Source of the DNA: CAZFLN01 sp964519905
Lineage (GTDB): Bacteria > Patescibacteriota > Microgenomatia > UBA1400 > UBA1396
Assembly (NCBI GenBank): GCA_964519905.1
Contig: CAZFLN010000001.1
Location: forward strand, 36,368 to 100,367
DNA length: 64,000 bases
Direction: 5' to 3'
Shown here piece by piece: positions 36,136 through 45,200 of this stretch. A model generated the notes under the pieces. It did no database searches and had not been told where the DNA came from. It was given only the letters and a program-made list of their open reading frames with translations. Position 1 is the stretch's first letter. Each line of letters starts with the position of its first letter. The position numbers and the translations under genes are program-made.

Positions 36136-36882
36136 TTACCGTGTACTGTGGTATTCCTGCACGAGACATTGCAATACTGTTTCAGCCACACGAAAGTGAT
36201 GGTGAGTCTCGTTCAGGAGTAGTTGTCGCTCAGCATCTTCTGAGAGATTTTCAAGCATTTCTGCCAGGATCAGGGAAGAGATCTCTACTTCTGTTAATGT
36301 ATGCGGCTTTGTTTTTTTCGAATTGTTCGAACCATTTCTGCTGACAATTTGCCAAAACATTTCGTCTTGAGTGTTGTTCGTAGGTCCGAGTGTCACGGTG
36401 ATTCCAGATTCAATATTATTTTCGTATACCAGAAAGTGTCCTCCGAGATTCGGAGTGGTTCGGTCTTTGAGGGAAATGTTCTGTTTTTTGAGTAGTTGGG
36501 CGACTCGTAGGAGTCGAGTTTCGGAATAATACCCCTTATCGTTTCTTAACAAGAGGAGTTCTGACGAAAAGGTGGCTCGACTCGATAACTCAATATCTCC
36601 GTAATTTGTTTGTTGGCATTTTTCGACGTGTGCTTGCGCCACAATGTTCACAAATGGATGAGATAGAATTTTTTCCGTTGGGAGTGGTTCATGCCAGGGG
36701 AGATTGAGACTCGCTCGATACGAACAGTTACTGAGTACGTATTGAAGTTCATCTGGATTATTACATTGATACCTGACAGTTTTTTCTACAGGCGAATGTT
36801 CTGGAGGAGAAAAAACAATGGGAAACCTTTTTTTCAGGTCTGCAAATTCTTCACTTTTACGGCGTTGTTCCGCTCGTCCCAT
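36136..36882 (-). CDS. Hypothetical protein, 248 aa
   Basis: Not recognised. A soluble, charged protein with a basic helical N-terminus and an Asn/Thr-rich middle. Residues about 195-245 form a long predicted helix with His-His-His near the end. No catalytic motif is visible. TATAAT ends seven bases before ATG 36882, back to back with the promoter of the glycosidase gene, so the two genes share a 28-bp divergent control region. Confidence 0.6.
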   Translation of the reverse strand: MGRAEQRRKSEEFADLKKRFPIVFSPPEHSPVEKTVRYQCNNPDELQYVLSNCSYRASLNLPWHEPLPTEKILSHPFVNIVAQAHVEKCQQTNYGDIELSSRATFSSELLLLRNDKGYYSETRLLRVAQLLKKQNISLKDRTTPNLGGHFLVYENNIESGITVTLGPTNNTQDEMFWQIVSRNGSNNSKKTKPHTLTEVEISSLILAEMLENLSEDAERQLLLNETHHHFRVAETVLQCLVQEYHSTR

Positions 36883-36910
36883 AATTGGAATTATACGCTA
36901 TGCTATCTGA

Positions 36911-37831
36911 ATGTATCTTGGTACTTCTTTTGCTCCTCGCCAAGCCCAGTGGTTTGGCCTTGATCCAGTCAAAACTTTAGAGCAAGTGACTCGTTTGGGT
37001 TTTTCTCACATTCGTCTTGGTGCCTATTGGGATGAAATCGAAGAGGTAAAAAGTACGTTTGATTTTTCTTCACTGCAGTGGCAGATCGAAATGTGTCAAA
37101 AAGCAGGAGTACAGGTTGTATTGGTTGTCGGCAGTAAATCACCCCGGTGGCCGGAATTTTTTGAACCAAGTTGGGCACAGGAGCTTTCTGATGAAGAATA
37201 TCAGTCTGCCCTTCTCCACTTTGTCTCGGAAACTGTGCGGTGGGCGCAGCAGTTTTCTTGCATTTCTCACTGGCAAGTTGAAAATGAGCCGTTAGATTCG
37301 AGTGGTCCAGAACGTCGCGTCATTGATTTGAGACAGTTACAGCAGGAAATTAATATGGTTCGCTCAACTGACAAAAAGGAGTTATCAATTATTGTTACCG
37401 CTTGGGGGAACGAGTTGCGGAAGCGTCAGTCATTATCTCGCCTTTCTTCTTTGACTCATGCCGACATAATCGGCATTGATCTGTACCCCAAAATGTACTG
37501 GAAAACGGTTTTAGGAAAGGACTGGTTCCTTCCTCGCTTTGGAATTTTCCCTGGATTAACTGGACATCTGCTCGGTGCATCTCGACCAATCTGGGTGTCG
37601 GAGTTGCAGGCAGAACCGTGGGAAAAAAGCTCGTCAGAGTTTCGTTCTGCACAGCCACAGAGTATGAGCCCTTCTCTTTTGATTCAAAATTGGCAGTGGG
37701 CTACTTCTCTCCCAGTGAGCGCCGTTTTTTTGTGGGGCTGTGAGTACTGGGTCTGGAGAGCGCAGCAGGGAGATTCTCGATATCTTGAAGTGGTAAGAAG
37801 TTTGGCGACTCACTCAATTCATCAACAGTAA
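36911..37831 (+). CDS. TIM-barrel glycoside hydrolase-like protein (GH5/GH42-type clan A)
   Basis: A 306-residue (beta/alpha)8 protein without signal peptide. The pattern of clan GH-A is seen: Gly-Phe-Ser-His-Ile-Arg-Leu-Gly-Ala-Tyr-Trp near 30-40, the acid/base Asn-Glu-Pro at 125-127, and a probable nucleophile Glu231 in Trp-Val-Ser-Glu-Leu-Gln. The exact GH family is uncertain. TATGCT ends six bases before the ATG (leaderless). The last 131 bases overlap the 3' end of the convergent GIY-YIG gene. Confidence 0.75.
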   Translation: MYLGTSFAPRQAQWFGLDPVKTLEQVTRLGFSHIRLGAYWDEIEEVKSTFDFSSLQWQIEMCQKAGVQVVLVVGSKSPRWPEFFEPSWAQELSDEEYQSALLHFVSETVRWAQQFSCISHWQVENEPLDSSGPERRVIDLRQLQQEINMVRSTDKKELSIIVTAWGNELRKRQSLSRLSSLTHADIIGIDLYPKMYWKTVLGKDWFLPRFGIFPGLTGHLLGASRPIWVSELQAEPWEKSSSEFRSAQPQSMSPSLLIQNWQWATSLPVSAVFLWGCEYWVWRAQQGDSRYLEVVRSLATHSIHQQ

Positions 37832-38078
37832 ATTCATTTACGAATTGAAGCTTGTCTGCTCTTGTCAGTTGCTTAAAGCCATATTCTTGTTTTTGGGCCA
37901 GTGAACGATTCTGGTACTTCCAAGCAGCAACCAGACTGACTGGAGAACGGTGTTTGGTGTACTTGGCACCTTGACCGGCATTATGTTTTTGGACGCGCTT
38001 TTCTACATGTGGAGTGACTCCACAGTATAACGAGTTGTCACTGCAACGTACCACATACAGCCACCAGGGAGTTTCCAT
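37701..38078 (-). CDS. GIY-YIG domain protein (YhbQ/UPF0213-like)
   Basis: 125 residues. The first 85 form a single GIY-YIG nuclease domain: Trp-Leu-Tyr-Val-Val-Arg-Cys, Leu-Tyr-Cys-Gly-Val-Thr and Arg-Val-Gln-Lys-His-Asn-Ala-Gly-x-Gly-Ala-Lys-Tyr-Thr, the usual UPF0213/SLX1-type start. The basic tail of about 40 residues is extra and lies entirely in the overlap with the glycosidase gene. ATG 38078 is chosen because TATACT ends six bases upstream. Confidence 0.88.
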   Translation of the reverse strand: METPWWLYVVRCSDNSLYCGVTPHVEKRVQKHNAGQGAKYTKHRSPVSLVAAWKYQNRSLAQKQEYGFKQLTRADKLQFVNEFTVDELSESPNFLPLQDIENLPAALSRPSTHSPTKKRRSLGEK

Positions 38079-38175
38079 GGTCTTAGTATAGTACTTCTTT
38101 ATCTCTTTGAGAGTTCCTTGCTTGAAAAACACCCGTGTATGGGTGTATAATTCGTCTTTCAAGAAAAGGAGCCCC

Positions 38176-38442
38176 ATGGGGTGTGAAGTAGAATCAAAAG
38201 GTTCTCAAGTTGAGGTTCAAAGACAAATGTATATTCTTTCTGATTCTCAGAGAGAGCAAGTTCTTGCACAATACAAATGTAATCCTGAGAGTATTTCGGC
38301 TGAGTTGTTGCCTCAAGGTTTGATAATTCATTATCGTTCCAGTATTGGGAAAAAGCATAGAATGTCTGTATGGGTTTCAGTTTCAGGTGAGGGGAAGCTT
38401 GTATTTCCTGTGCGAACAAATCCACTGATTGAATCACGATAA
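38176..38442 (+). CDS. Hypothetical protein, 88 aa
   Basis: Not recognised. Starts at ATG 38176 after AAGGAG, with TATAAT about 30 bases upstream (38141-38146). Predicted to be a helix pair followed by a beta-rich C-terminal half. The last residues Val-Arg-Thr-Asn-Pro-Leu are conserved-looking but match no known motif. Confidence 0.5.
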   Translation: MGCEVESKGSQVEVQRQMYILSDSQREQVLAQYKCNPESISAELLPQGLIIHYRSSIGKKHRMSVWVSVSGEGKLVFPVRTNPLIESR

Positions 38443-38512
38443 TTTGTTTTGTCAGGTTGGTGTCTGATTCCCGTCAAGCAGTGTTTTTGTGATCTCGTAG
38501 ACTCTGAGGTCT

Positions 38513-39583
38513 ATGGGAAACATATATTTTGAATTGCGATCTCATCGTCCGCCCACTGTACCGAGTGAAGAAATTATTCGTGGAAAAGAAAGCCTCTCTT
38601 TGTCAGAGGTTTTAAGTCAATTAGGTGCGAGGGCGACTCAACAGGCTGCTTTAGCGGCTCGTCAAGAGATTACTCGAACGTATGGCAATCTTGATTTCTT
38701 GCCTGCCGAAGAGATTGCCGAATTAAAAGTAAGACTGGATCAAGCGGCTGTCGATGCTATGAGAATGGTTTTTGATGCTGAGGAAGATTGTGGGGTTGTT
38801 TCTGTGGGAAGTGAAGGAGCAAAAGAAGTTCTCCATGCTGGAGTGGCGGCTCCAAGTCTGAAGGGAGCGTTTGCGACACACGCATCAGTGTTCGCTGATT
38901 GTGTGAGTGACCCAGTGGAAGGCACCACAGCAGCTGCCAATCGTTTGCCAGGAGCGGTATCGGTGGTGGCTTTCAGTGAACGAAATGGACTTTTGGCTTC
39001 AAAAGAAGAAACCTATTATATGGAAAAGCTCTTTGCCCCGGCTCAATTACAAGGTGTAGTGAGTTTAGATACAAGTCCGGAAGAAAATATCACTGCTGCT
39101 CTTGCACATTTACGCATTGCTCCAGAAAAACTACGGGTGGTAATTCTTAATCGCTCGCGGAATTCCGTACACATAGAGGCGGCCAGAAAACTTGGTGTGA
39201 ACTTAATCTTAATTGAAGCTGGTGATCTTATGCCGGGTTTATTGGCAGTTACTGGGCAAGGCGGTCCTGTTTTGCAAATGGGTAGTGGCGGGTATGAAGA
39301 AGGTGTGATTGTGGCTGCCGCCGCTAAAGCCCGCGGCGCTGTGGGAGAAGGCAGAGTGCTCTCGAAAGAGGGTGAGTCACCGCAACCAATTCTTCGACTC
39401 AATGATCTTGTCCCAGGAGCAAAAGAACACTGCGTAGTCGCTGTGACAGGTATTACCGCTGATCCTTGGTTTGGATTAGGGGGATCAATGGTGATTGGAA
39501 GAAATAAGCCGAGAATTGTTGGAGAAACACTGGTGATCTCAGCTGCTGGTGTTACTCATGAGCATCCGAAATATTTTCGATAG
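38513..39583 (+). CDS. glpX: Fructose-1,6-bisphosphatase class II (GlpX-like)
   Basis: 356 residues with GlpX-type metal/phosphate motifs Asp-Pro-Val-Glu-Gly-Thr-Thr, Glu-Glu-Asp (about 86) and a C-terminal Gly-Gly region near 312. The family hydrolyses fructose 1,6-bisphosphate (some also sedoheptulose 1,7-bisphosphate) in gluconeogenesis. The usual Gly-Ala-Pro-Glu-Gly segment reads Gly-Tyr-Glu-Glu-Gly here, so the protein is divergent. GAGG precedes the ATG. Its last 32 bases overlap the convergent regulator gene. Together with ppsA and enolase it supports a gluconeogenic route. Confidence 0.85.
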   Translation: MGNIYFELRSHRPPTVPSEEIIRGKESLSLSEVLSQLGARATQQAALAARQEITRTYGNLDFLPAEEIAELKVRLDQAAVDAMRMVFDAEEDCGVVSVGSEGAKEVLHAGVAAPSLKGAFATHASVFADCVSDPVEGTTAAANRLPGAVSVVAFSERNGLLASKEETYYMEKLFAPAQLQGVVSLDTSPEENITAALAHLRIAPEKLRVVILNRSRNSVHIEAARKLGVNLILIEAGDLMPGLLAVTGQGGPVLQMGSGGYEEGVIVAAAAKARGAVGEGRVLSKEGESPQPILRLNDLVPGAKEHCVVAVTGITADPWFGLGGSMVIGRNKPRIVGETLVISAAGVTHEHPKYFR

Positions 39584-40835
39584 CGGCGAGTTTATAGCCT
39601 CGGGACACAACAGTTTGGATTTTGTATTGGCTGCGCTGCGAGACGAGTTTTCGTCTCACCCGCGCAGCCAATCTATCTACCGCCCAATCAGATACTCCCA
39701 GCTCGCTTTCTTCTTGCCACACGGTTTCAATAATCGTGTTTCTTTCAACTAAATTCCCGATTTGAGCGAAAAGCGTATCGAAAAAGAGTTGTTCTTTTTT
39801 GGAAAAATCATGGGAGTGAGTCTTCTTTTGTTTTTGTGAGATGCCCATCAAGAACAGATCTGAGAATGGGACACTTCCATTTTGAACGATCCCGGATTTG
39901 AGAAGATATTTTGATGGCGCTTCACTTGTATCTGGAAGATTCTTGAGATATTTTTGCTCTGAGAGAGTCAGGCTTTTGAAAATTTCTTCGGTCAAGAATT
40001 GTATATTTTCGTCCATTTGTAATGCGGATCGAATTTTGGTTGATTGGGCCAAAAGCTCTGGTGAATTTTTGAGTCGTAATACTGCTAAATGCAGATATTG
40101 AACATGCCCGCCACACAGCTGCTCGATTTCTTGGGCCGTGTTAGTGGTATATGGAATTTTATATGTCTGGTAGAGTTTTTGAAGAAAGTTTGTTTGCTCA
40201 AGAGTATCAAGCGGCGGGACGTATTGCTCCTGGAAAAACCCATGTACAGAGCTCGGTGTGAATACTTCTGGAACCAGCTCATCAAGTGGACGATAACTTG
40301 TTATGACATAGGCTAAAAGCGGGACACCATCTTTTAATCCTTGGAGATTTGAGTAAAATTCATTCGTAATGACTGGTTGAAGTCGGTCAAATCGCAAGAA
40401 AAAGAGAGTTACAGTGTGCCCATTTTGAGTGAGTGCTGTGATCAGTCTTTGCACAGAGTGCATCGTAAAAAAGGTATCTCGGAGTTGGATCGATTGAGCA
40501 AAGAGTGTTTCGCATTTTTCACGAATTTCACTATCTGGAATGTTTTCATGAACTGCGTCTAAAAGTGTTTTGAGTGTTAAGATCCAAAAAGCATAGAGAC
40601 TGCGCTCGAAGAGATTGTTGAGGTCAATCAAAATATGGAGCGGCTTTTCTTGAATGGGCTCATTCTCTAAGTGAATTCTCTTTTTGTTTTTTAAGTACTG
40701 TCGGACAAATGCATTAATGCCCACTCGTTTCATTCCAATCAGTACAACAGATTTTCGCCCGTGCAAGGCAGCATCGAGAGGCTCACCTACTCGCTTTTGA
40801 AAAGTATTTCCGCCAAGATTGTCGAATGGGTGCAT
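39552..40835 (-). CDS. ATPase-like regulator with C-terminal OmpR/PhoB winged helix
   Basis: 427 residues. The N-terminal 230 residues have the layout of archaeal-type/STAND ATPases: a P-loop-like Leu-Ile-Gly-Met-Lys-Arg-Val-Gly-Ile-Asn at 32-41 and a Walker B-like Leu-Phe-Phe-Leu-Arg-Phe-Asp. A helical region follows, then a transcriptional-regulator winged helix at about 345-420 ending Val-Val-Ser-Arg-Gly-Tyr-Lys-Leu. The P-loop lacks the invariant Lys-Ser/Thr (Ile-Asn instead), so ATP hydrolysis is doubtful. It may be a nucleotide- or ligand-sensing transcription factor. Target genes unknown. Confidence 0.75.
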   Translation of the reverse strand: MHPFDNLGGNTFQKRVGEPLDAALHGRKSVVLIGMKRVGINAFVRQYLKNKKRIHLENEPIQEKPLHILIDLNNLFERSLYAFWILTLKTLLDAVHENIPDSEIREKCETLFAQSIQLRDTFFTMHSVQRLITALTQNGHTVTLFFLRFDRLQPVITNEFYSNLQGLKDGVPLLAYVITSYRPLDELVPEVFTPSSVHGFFQEQYVPPLDTLEQTNFLQKLYQTYKIPYTTNTAQEIEQLCGGHVQYLHLAVLRLKNSPELLAQSTKIRSALQMDENIQFLTEEIFKSLTLSEQKYLKNLPDTSEAPSKYLLKSGIVQNGSVPFSDLFLMGISQKQKKTHSHDFSKKEQLFFDTLFAQIGNLVERNTIIETVWQEESELGVSDWAVDRLAARVRRKLVSQRSQYKIQTVVSRGYKLAAIENISDAHE

Positions 40836-40891
40836 GAAGAAGCGTTTCTTCAGTTTTATAAATAGGTATGCAGTATATCAAGAAAGAGGCT

Positions 40892-41956
40892 TTATTCCTT
40901 TTTGGTTCGTGATTTCCCCAGAAATAGCGAGAAAGCTACGAGGAGAGACAACCACGCAAGGGTAATAATTATTTGGCCTACTGTGATGGTGGGAAAGTCC
41001 TTCCAAAAGAGGAGACGCAAAATAAGTGTGTGCGAAAGATAGATCAGAAACGACTGTTCACCAATCCAAAGCCAAATGCGCATGAGGATTTGTGGAATGG
41101 GCAATTTTTCCCAGGGAAGAATCATCGCCAGTAACACACTCACCAGTCCAAATGGAACAACGCTGAGTCGAGTAAATTTCAGCGCAAAAAGTGGGTCCAG
41201 TCCACCTATTATTTTTATACCCGCGGTGAGACTCAGCCACACCCATAAACCCAGGAACAACGCTGCTCCACCGATTTTTCGCAGTGGTGAAGACTCAAGA
41301 CCTTGGTTTTTTTCATGTGCCAGAAACATTCCAGCGACAAAGTATGCAATCCAAGAGAAGAACCATAAGTACTGATCTTGGTCGCTTACAAATGTGGAGG
41401 TGGGACTGGTGAATGAGTAGAGACCGGCCAGTTGCATACTGAGTGCGCTGAGCAGAAGCAGCCGCGGCCAAGAACGAAGCAGTAGCAGTAAAAATGGAAA
41501 CAAGACGTAGAGTTGAAAGATGAGTGGTACGAAGTATAAATGATAGTCTCCACTGCCATACAGGATGATTTGCCAAAACGGCGTGGTTTGTGCACTGGTA
41601 TTCCAAGCGGGAATAAGAAGGAATAAAAGATACAGACCGATGGTCCAGATCAGGTATAACGGAATAAGTTTCCCAATGCGCTTGGTAAAGAATTCAAGGA
41701 GTGAAAAATTATTTTTGTATTTTCTCGTTAGAGCGTACCCAGAGAGACCCACAAAGACTGGCACACTAAATCGCCCGAACTGGTCGATGAAAACGAACTT
41801 CCACGCCTCTGGAAACACAGTATACGTTTCTGGTGGGAAGCTCGAGAGCGTGTGGAGAACCACCACTGCCAGAATGGCAGCACCTTTCATGAGGGTGACG
41901 CGCTGAATATCGGCTCGTGTTCCGGTTGAAACACCGTTTTTTTGTTGTTTTCTCAT
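40892..41956 (-). CDS. Acyltransferase 3 family membrane protein
   Basis: 354 residues with about ten membrane helices. The family hallmark is visible: Arg-Val-Thr-Leu-Met-Lys-Gly (arginine before helix 1), His-Thr-Leu-Ser in helix 1 (the His of the active site) and Phe-Gly-Arg-Phe-Ser-Val-Pro-Val-Phe-Val-Gly-Leu-Ser-Gly-Tyr. Such enzymes O-acylate surface polysaccharides or peptidoglycan. It is divergent from the MurF-like gene with only 26 bp between, which suggests a role in envelope modification. Confidence 0.87.
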   Translation of the reverse strand: MRKQQKNGVSTGTRADIQRVTLMKGAAILAVVVLHTLSSFPPETYTVFPEAWKFVFIDQFGRFSVPVFVGLSGYALTRKYKNNFSLLEFFTKRIGKLIPLYLIWTIGLYLLFLLIPAWNTSAQTTPFWQIILYGSGDYHLYFVPLIFQLYVLFPFLLLLLRSWPRLLLLSALSMQLAGLYSFTSPTSTFVSDQDQYLWFFSWIAYFVAGMFLAHEKNQGLESSPLRKIGGAALFLGLWVWLSLTAGIKIIGGLDPLFALKFTRLSVVPFGLVSVLLAMILPWEKLPIPQILMRIWLWIGEQSFLIYLSHTLILRLLFWKDFPTITVGQIIITLAWLSLLVAFSLFLGKSRTKKE

Positions 41957-41982
41957 AAAATCTGGTACGCTACCTGCAACGT

Positions 41983-43338
41983 ATGAAAAATCTTGTTTTG
42001 AGTGTACTGAAAAACTCAGCTCGTTACAAACTCTCTCGCTCCTCTGCCCGTGTTGTTGGTGTGACTGGCAGCGTGGGGAAAAGCTCCGCCGTATATCTTC
42101 TTGATGCTGTTTTGCGATCTGAATTTACAACTCAAGCTACTTTTTCAAGTAACAGCGAATCTGGACTTCCGTTGGAAATCCTCGGAACTCGGTCACTTTT
42201 GCATGACTACTCTGCTTGGAGTTGGCTCAAAGTTTTACTGTCTGCTCCGTTCGCAGCGCTCGCTCCTTTTCGACCAGAACTCTTTATCGCCGAGATGGGC
42301 ATAGATAGTTCTCGGGCACCAAAGAATATGCAGTACTTACTTGACTTCATACATCCTGACATTGGGGTGCTGCTCTCTGTCGCTCCATCGCACACACAAC
42401 AGTTTGCTGAAGAACTTGGATTTGATGCGAGTGATACAGACTCACTCCTTACTGCCATTGCGAGGGAAAAAGGAAAAATCCTCACTTCCTTACCAAAGAC
42501 GGCACTGGCAGTTGCAGTGATTGATTCACCGTACATTCAGGCTTTGCTGCCACATGTTCAAGCAGAACTTATCACCATCAGCGCTCAGAATAATCCCTCA
42601 GCTGATGGATATATTACAAAGTATGAGATTCAGGAATCCGTGACCTCTTTTTCAGGAGTGTTAGGTGGAACAAACTTCAATCTTAAGATTCCTGGCTATG
42701 CCCTTTCTCGAGAGTATGGTGGAATAATCTTGACTGTTTTGGCTGTGGCACTGGGTTTGGGTGTGCCAGTCGAGCGAGCCAGTAAAAATGTAGTGAAAAA
42801 CTTTACTCTTCCGGTTGGAAGAATGTCGTTACTTGAGGGGAAGAACAAGACTACGATTTTGGATTCGAGCTACAACTCCTCCCCTGCTGCTCTGAAATCT
42901 GTTTTAGAAACAGTGCAGAAAATGAGGGGATTTTCACGAAAGATTGGGATTTTAGGAGACATGCGAGAGCTCGGTCCGTTGGAGGCAGCCGCTCATGCTG
43001 AACTGGCCGACAGTGTTACTGAGACTTTTGACTCCGTTGTTTTAGTTGGACCGAAAATGCGAGATTATTTGTTGCCAATTCTGCAGCAACGCGGATTTCC
43101 GGTTCGTTGGTACGAAACTTCACTTGGTACTGGGACGTCATTACTGCAAGAGAATTTCATGAGACCCGGTGACTTGGTTTTGGTGAAAGGCTCTCAAAAC
43201 ACCATATTTCTTGAACAGACGGTGTTAGAAATCATGCAACAGCCAGAACGATCGAAAGAGCTTTTATGTCGACAAGAAGATCATTGGTTCGCAGATCGTA
43301 AAAAGTTTTGGGACGCCTCTTCGGCGTCCCAAACATAA
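41983..43338 (+). CDS. murF: MurF-like Mur ligase (UDP-MurNAc-tripeptide:D-Ala-D-Ala ligase)
   Basis: A 451-residue Mur ligase: P-loop Gly-Val-Thr-Gly-Ser-Val-Gly-Lys-Ser-Ser at about 26-35, Ala-Glu-Met-Gly (metal/phosphate site), a central ATPase domain and the C-terminal domain with Asp-Ser-Ser-Tyr-Asn-Ser-Ser-Pro and Gly-Asp-Met-Arg-Glu-Leu-Gly. This ending pattern is typical of MurF, which adds D-Ala-D-Ala to the peptidoglycan precursor. The N-terminal UDP-MurNAc-binding domain is short or missing, so an unusual substrate cannot be excluded. The last codons form one arm of the terminator. Confidence 0.85.
   Translation: MKNLVLSVLKNSARYKLSRSSARVVGVTGSVGKSSAVYLLDAVLRSEFTTQATFSSNSESGLPLEILGTRSLLHDYSAWSWLKVLLSAPFAALAPFRPELFIAEMGIDSSRAPKNMQYLLDFIHPDIGVLLSVAPSHTQQFAEELGFDASDTDSLLTAIAREKGKILTSLPKTALAVAVIDSPYIQALLPHVQAELITISAQNNPSADGYITKYEIQESVTSFSGVLGGTNFNLKIPGYALSREYGGIILTVLAVALGLGVPVERASKNVVKNFTLPVGRMSLLEGKNKTTILDSSYNSSPAALKSVLETVQKMRGFSRKIGILGDMRELGPLEAAAHAELADSVTETFDSVVLVGPKMRDYLLPILQQRGFPVRWYETSLGTGTSLLQENFMRPGDLVLVKGSQNTIFLEQTVLEIMQQPERSKELLCRQEDHWFADRKKFWDASSASQT
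43307..43336. terminator. Bidirectional terminator hairpin
   Basis: An 11-bp perfect stem (TTTGGGACGCC, TCTTC loop, complementary arm to 43333). On the minus strand it is followed by AACTTTTT, giving a U-tract for gene 43357-44325. On the plus strand it contains the final codons and stop of the murF-like gene. Confidence 0.8.
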
Positions 43339-43356
43339 TTCTTTCGTGAAGGGAAA

Positions 43357-44325
43357 TTAGTTTTCCCAGGTATATTCGTCCTCAAAATCAAGATGAAATT
43401 CCTGTTCTTCGGAATTGAGCATCAGTTCTTGTTCATACTCCATTTGAATTTCTTGAGAAAGAGTCTCTAAGAACGCTGGAACGTATGGTGCTGCCAGCAT
43501 GATCAACCAAATTAAGAAGGCCCAGCCAAGCGCAGCGATAATGCCGACAATCCAGAAGTTCGCTTTGGTATTTTCTGGAACGATCTGGTCTGCGGTTTTG
43601 TACATGTGCACACTGTAGATTACGCTCCAGAAACTCAGGAGAACTGTGGCAACGAAGTAGAGGACAGAGAACGTCAGATCTACTATGTCGTTTCCAGTTG
43701 TCATAAGTGCGGCGAGTGCTTGTTGAATGATTGTCACGATAAGTCCCATGGCAAACAGTCTCCAGAAAATTTGGTTCCCCTTGGTTTGCCAAATAGCGAC
43801 GCTTCTCTGCAAAGAAGCAACGACACCACGATTCTTGATTACTACTTCGTAGCTGGCAAAACTAAACCAGAGAGAGAGCAAAATTCCTGGAATAATAAAG
43901 AGTGAAAGTCCTCCCAAAACGAAGAGCAGCGGAATCAGCATGACTGCAAAATATGGCACAGATTTTCGCCATGATTTTTGGAATAATTCACGGAACCCAT
44001 AGGTTGTTTTCTTCGAATCGTTGGCAATGATGAGCAGTGTTCCGATTTGTGGAATGAAACTTAAGAACATGAATGCAATGATCGCAACGGCAACTACTCC
44101 TCCAAAAATTATTCCAAATTCACCTGAAAGAGTACTCAGTGTTCCATACAGCAAGTACAGTCCGAGTCCACCAAGAAGCCCGATACCAAGTACCGCCACG
44201 AAGCTGAGAATATTCCACCAGAGTAATTGACCAAGGACTTGTTTCGTACTGGCCATTGTCTCGTTGATGAGTGTCCCTATACTTGGGAATGTTTTAAGAG
44301 ATTGGTTTTTTGCTTTTGTAGCCAT
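43357..44325 (-). CDS. Multi-pass membrane protein, 322 aa
   Basis: About six membrane segments, including a Gly-rich first helix, and an amphipathic Ile-Ile-Pro-Gly-Ile-Leu-Leu-Ser-Leu-Trp motif at about 145-155. This pattern resembles the membrane domain found beside glycerophosphodiester phosphodiesterases and in DUF975-like proteins, but no enzyme domain is present. The C-terminal 40 residues are strongly acidic (Glu/Asp-rich). TG-A-TACGAT lies eight bases before the ATG. Function unknown. Confidence 0.7.
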   Translation of the reverse strand: MATKAKNQSLKTFPSIGTLINETMASTKQVLGQLLWWNILSFVAVLGIGLLGGLGLYLLYGTLSTLSGEFGIIFGGVVAVAIIAFMFLSFIPQIGTLLIIANDSKKTTYGFRELFQKSWRKSVPYFAVMLIPLLFVLGGLSLFIIPGILLSLWFSFASYEVVIKNRGVVASLQRSVAIWQTKGNQIFWRLFAMGLIVTIIQQALAALMTTGNDIVDLTFSVLYFVATVLLSFWSVIYSVHMYKTADQIVPENTKANFWIVGIIAALGWAFLIWLIMLAAPYVPAFLETLSQEIQMEYEQELMLNSEEQEFHLDFEDEYTWEN

Positions 44326-44391
44326 ATGAATTCATCGTATCACTTTTTTCTAGCAAACCAAAGAAGACGTTGGAGTGTTAGGATACAAGGT

Positions 44392-45156
44392 ATGTTTGGT
44401 CCAAAAGTTCTCACAAAGTTGCAGCAAAAAAAATACCGCCAAGAATATGGGTGTTTTGTGGTCGACGGGAAGAAAGGCGTACTGGAAGCAGTGCAGACAG
44501 GATCAGAAGTTTTACAGTTGATTGTTAGTCAAAGTTTTGTGGTTGAGCAGCCACAGTTTCTTCGTCAGGCTGCGTTTGTACCATTCGTACAACAACGAAA
44601 TGTTGTAGAGCTTTCTGACAGCGAGTTCGCTCGAATTATAGATGTCTCTACTCCCCAAGGAATTGCGGCCGTGGTAAAGATTCCAGAGACTCAGGCTGCT
44701 AATTTTTTTCAGAAGAAAACGCTTGTTGTTCTGGAAGATATTCGCGATCCAGGAAACCTTGGGACAATGATTCGTACGGCAGATTGGTTTGGTGTTGATG
44801 GCATTATTTTGTTGGGTGGAACTGATCCTTTTCAGCCCAAAGTTGTACGCTCCTCAATGGGTTCGTTGTTTCGAGTTCCACTGTATCGGACGACTGATTT
44901 TTCGATTATTTCTCAAATACGGCAGGCAGGATTTATCTTGGCCGTGACTCGCCCAGAGGGAAAAGATCCTTTGAGTTCAATTTCCTCTCCAAAACAAGTA
45001 GCCATTGTGTTTGGCAATGAGTCAGAAGGAACATCCGAAGAGATTGACTCGCAAGCAGATTTGGCAGTTTCGATTGGTCGACATGGTCAGGCTGAGTCGC
45101 TCAACGTAGCCGTGAGTTTTGGAATTGTTTTGGCGGCGCTGCGGCAAGAATTGTGA
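44392..45156 (+). CDS. TrmH/SpoU-family RNA 2'-O-methyltransferase
   Basis: 254 residues: an N-terminal RNA-binding substrate domain (to about 95) and a trefoil-knot SPOUT domain with Leu-Glu-Asp-Ile-Arg-Asp-Pro-Gly-Asn-Leu-Gly (motif 1), Phe-Gly-Asn-Glu-Ser-Glu-Gly (motif 2) and Ser-Leu-Asn-Val-Ala-Val-Ser (motif 3). The enzyme methylates a ribose 2'-OH in rRNA or tRNA using SAM; RlmB-type is most similar. ATG at 44392 is chosen because the RNA-binding domain starts there and TG-T-TAGGAT lies seven bases upstream; the frame is open further upstream. Confidence 0.92.
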   Translation: MFGPKVLTKLQQKKYRQEYGCFVVDGKKGVLEAVQTGSEVLQLIVSQSFVVEQPQFLRQAAFVPFVQQRNVVELSDSEFARIIDVSTPQGIAAVVKIPETQAANFFQKKTLVVLEDIRDPGNLGTMIRTADWFGVDGIILLGGTDPFQPKVVRSSMGSLFRVPLYRTTDFSIISQIRQAGFILAVTRPEGKDPLSSISSPKQVAIVFGNESEGTSEEIDSQADLAVSIGRHGQAESLNVAVSFGIVLAALRQEL

Positions 45157-45166
45157 GCTTTACGAG

Positions 45167-45200
45167 CGGGTATATTTTTGGGTATGATGAAACATACCCG
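45167..45200 (+). promoter_or_regulatory. Overlapping hairpins directly before the GH130 start codon
   Basis: GGGTATG (45180-45186) pairs with CATACCC (45193-45199), ending one base before the GTG start (45200). An upstream CGGGTAT (45167-45173) can pair with the same 3' arm (45194-45200). The two stems exclude each other, and a TATGAT -10-like box lies in the first. It could be an operator or a translational switch. Confidence 0.45.
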
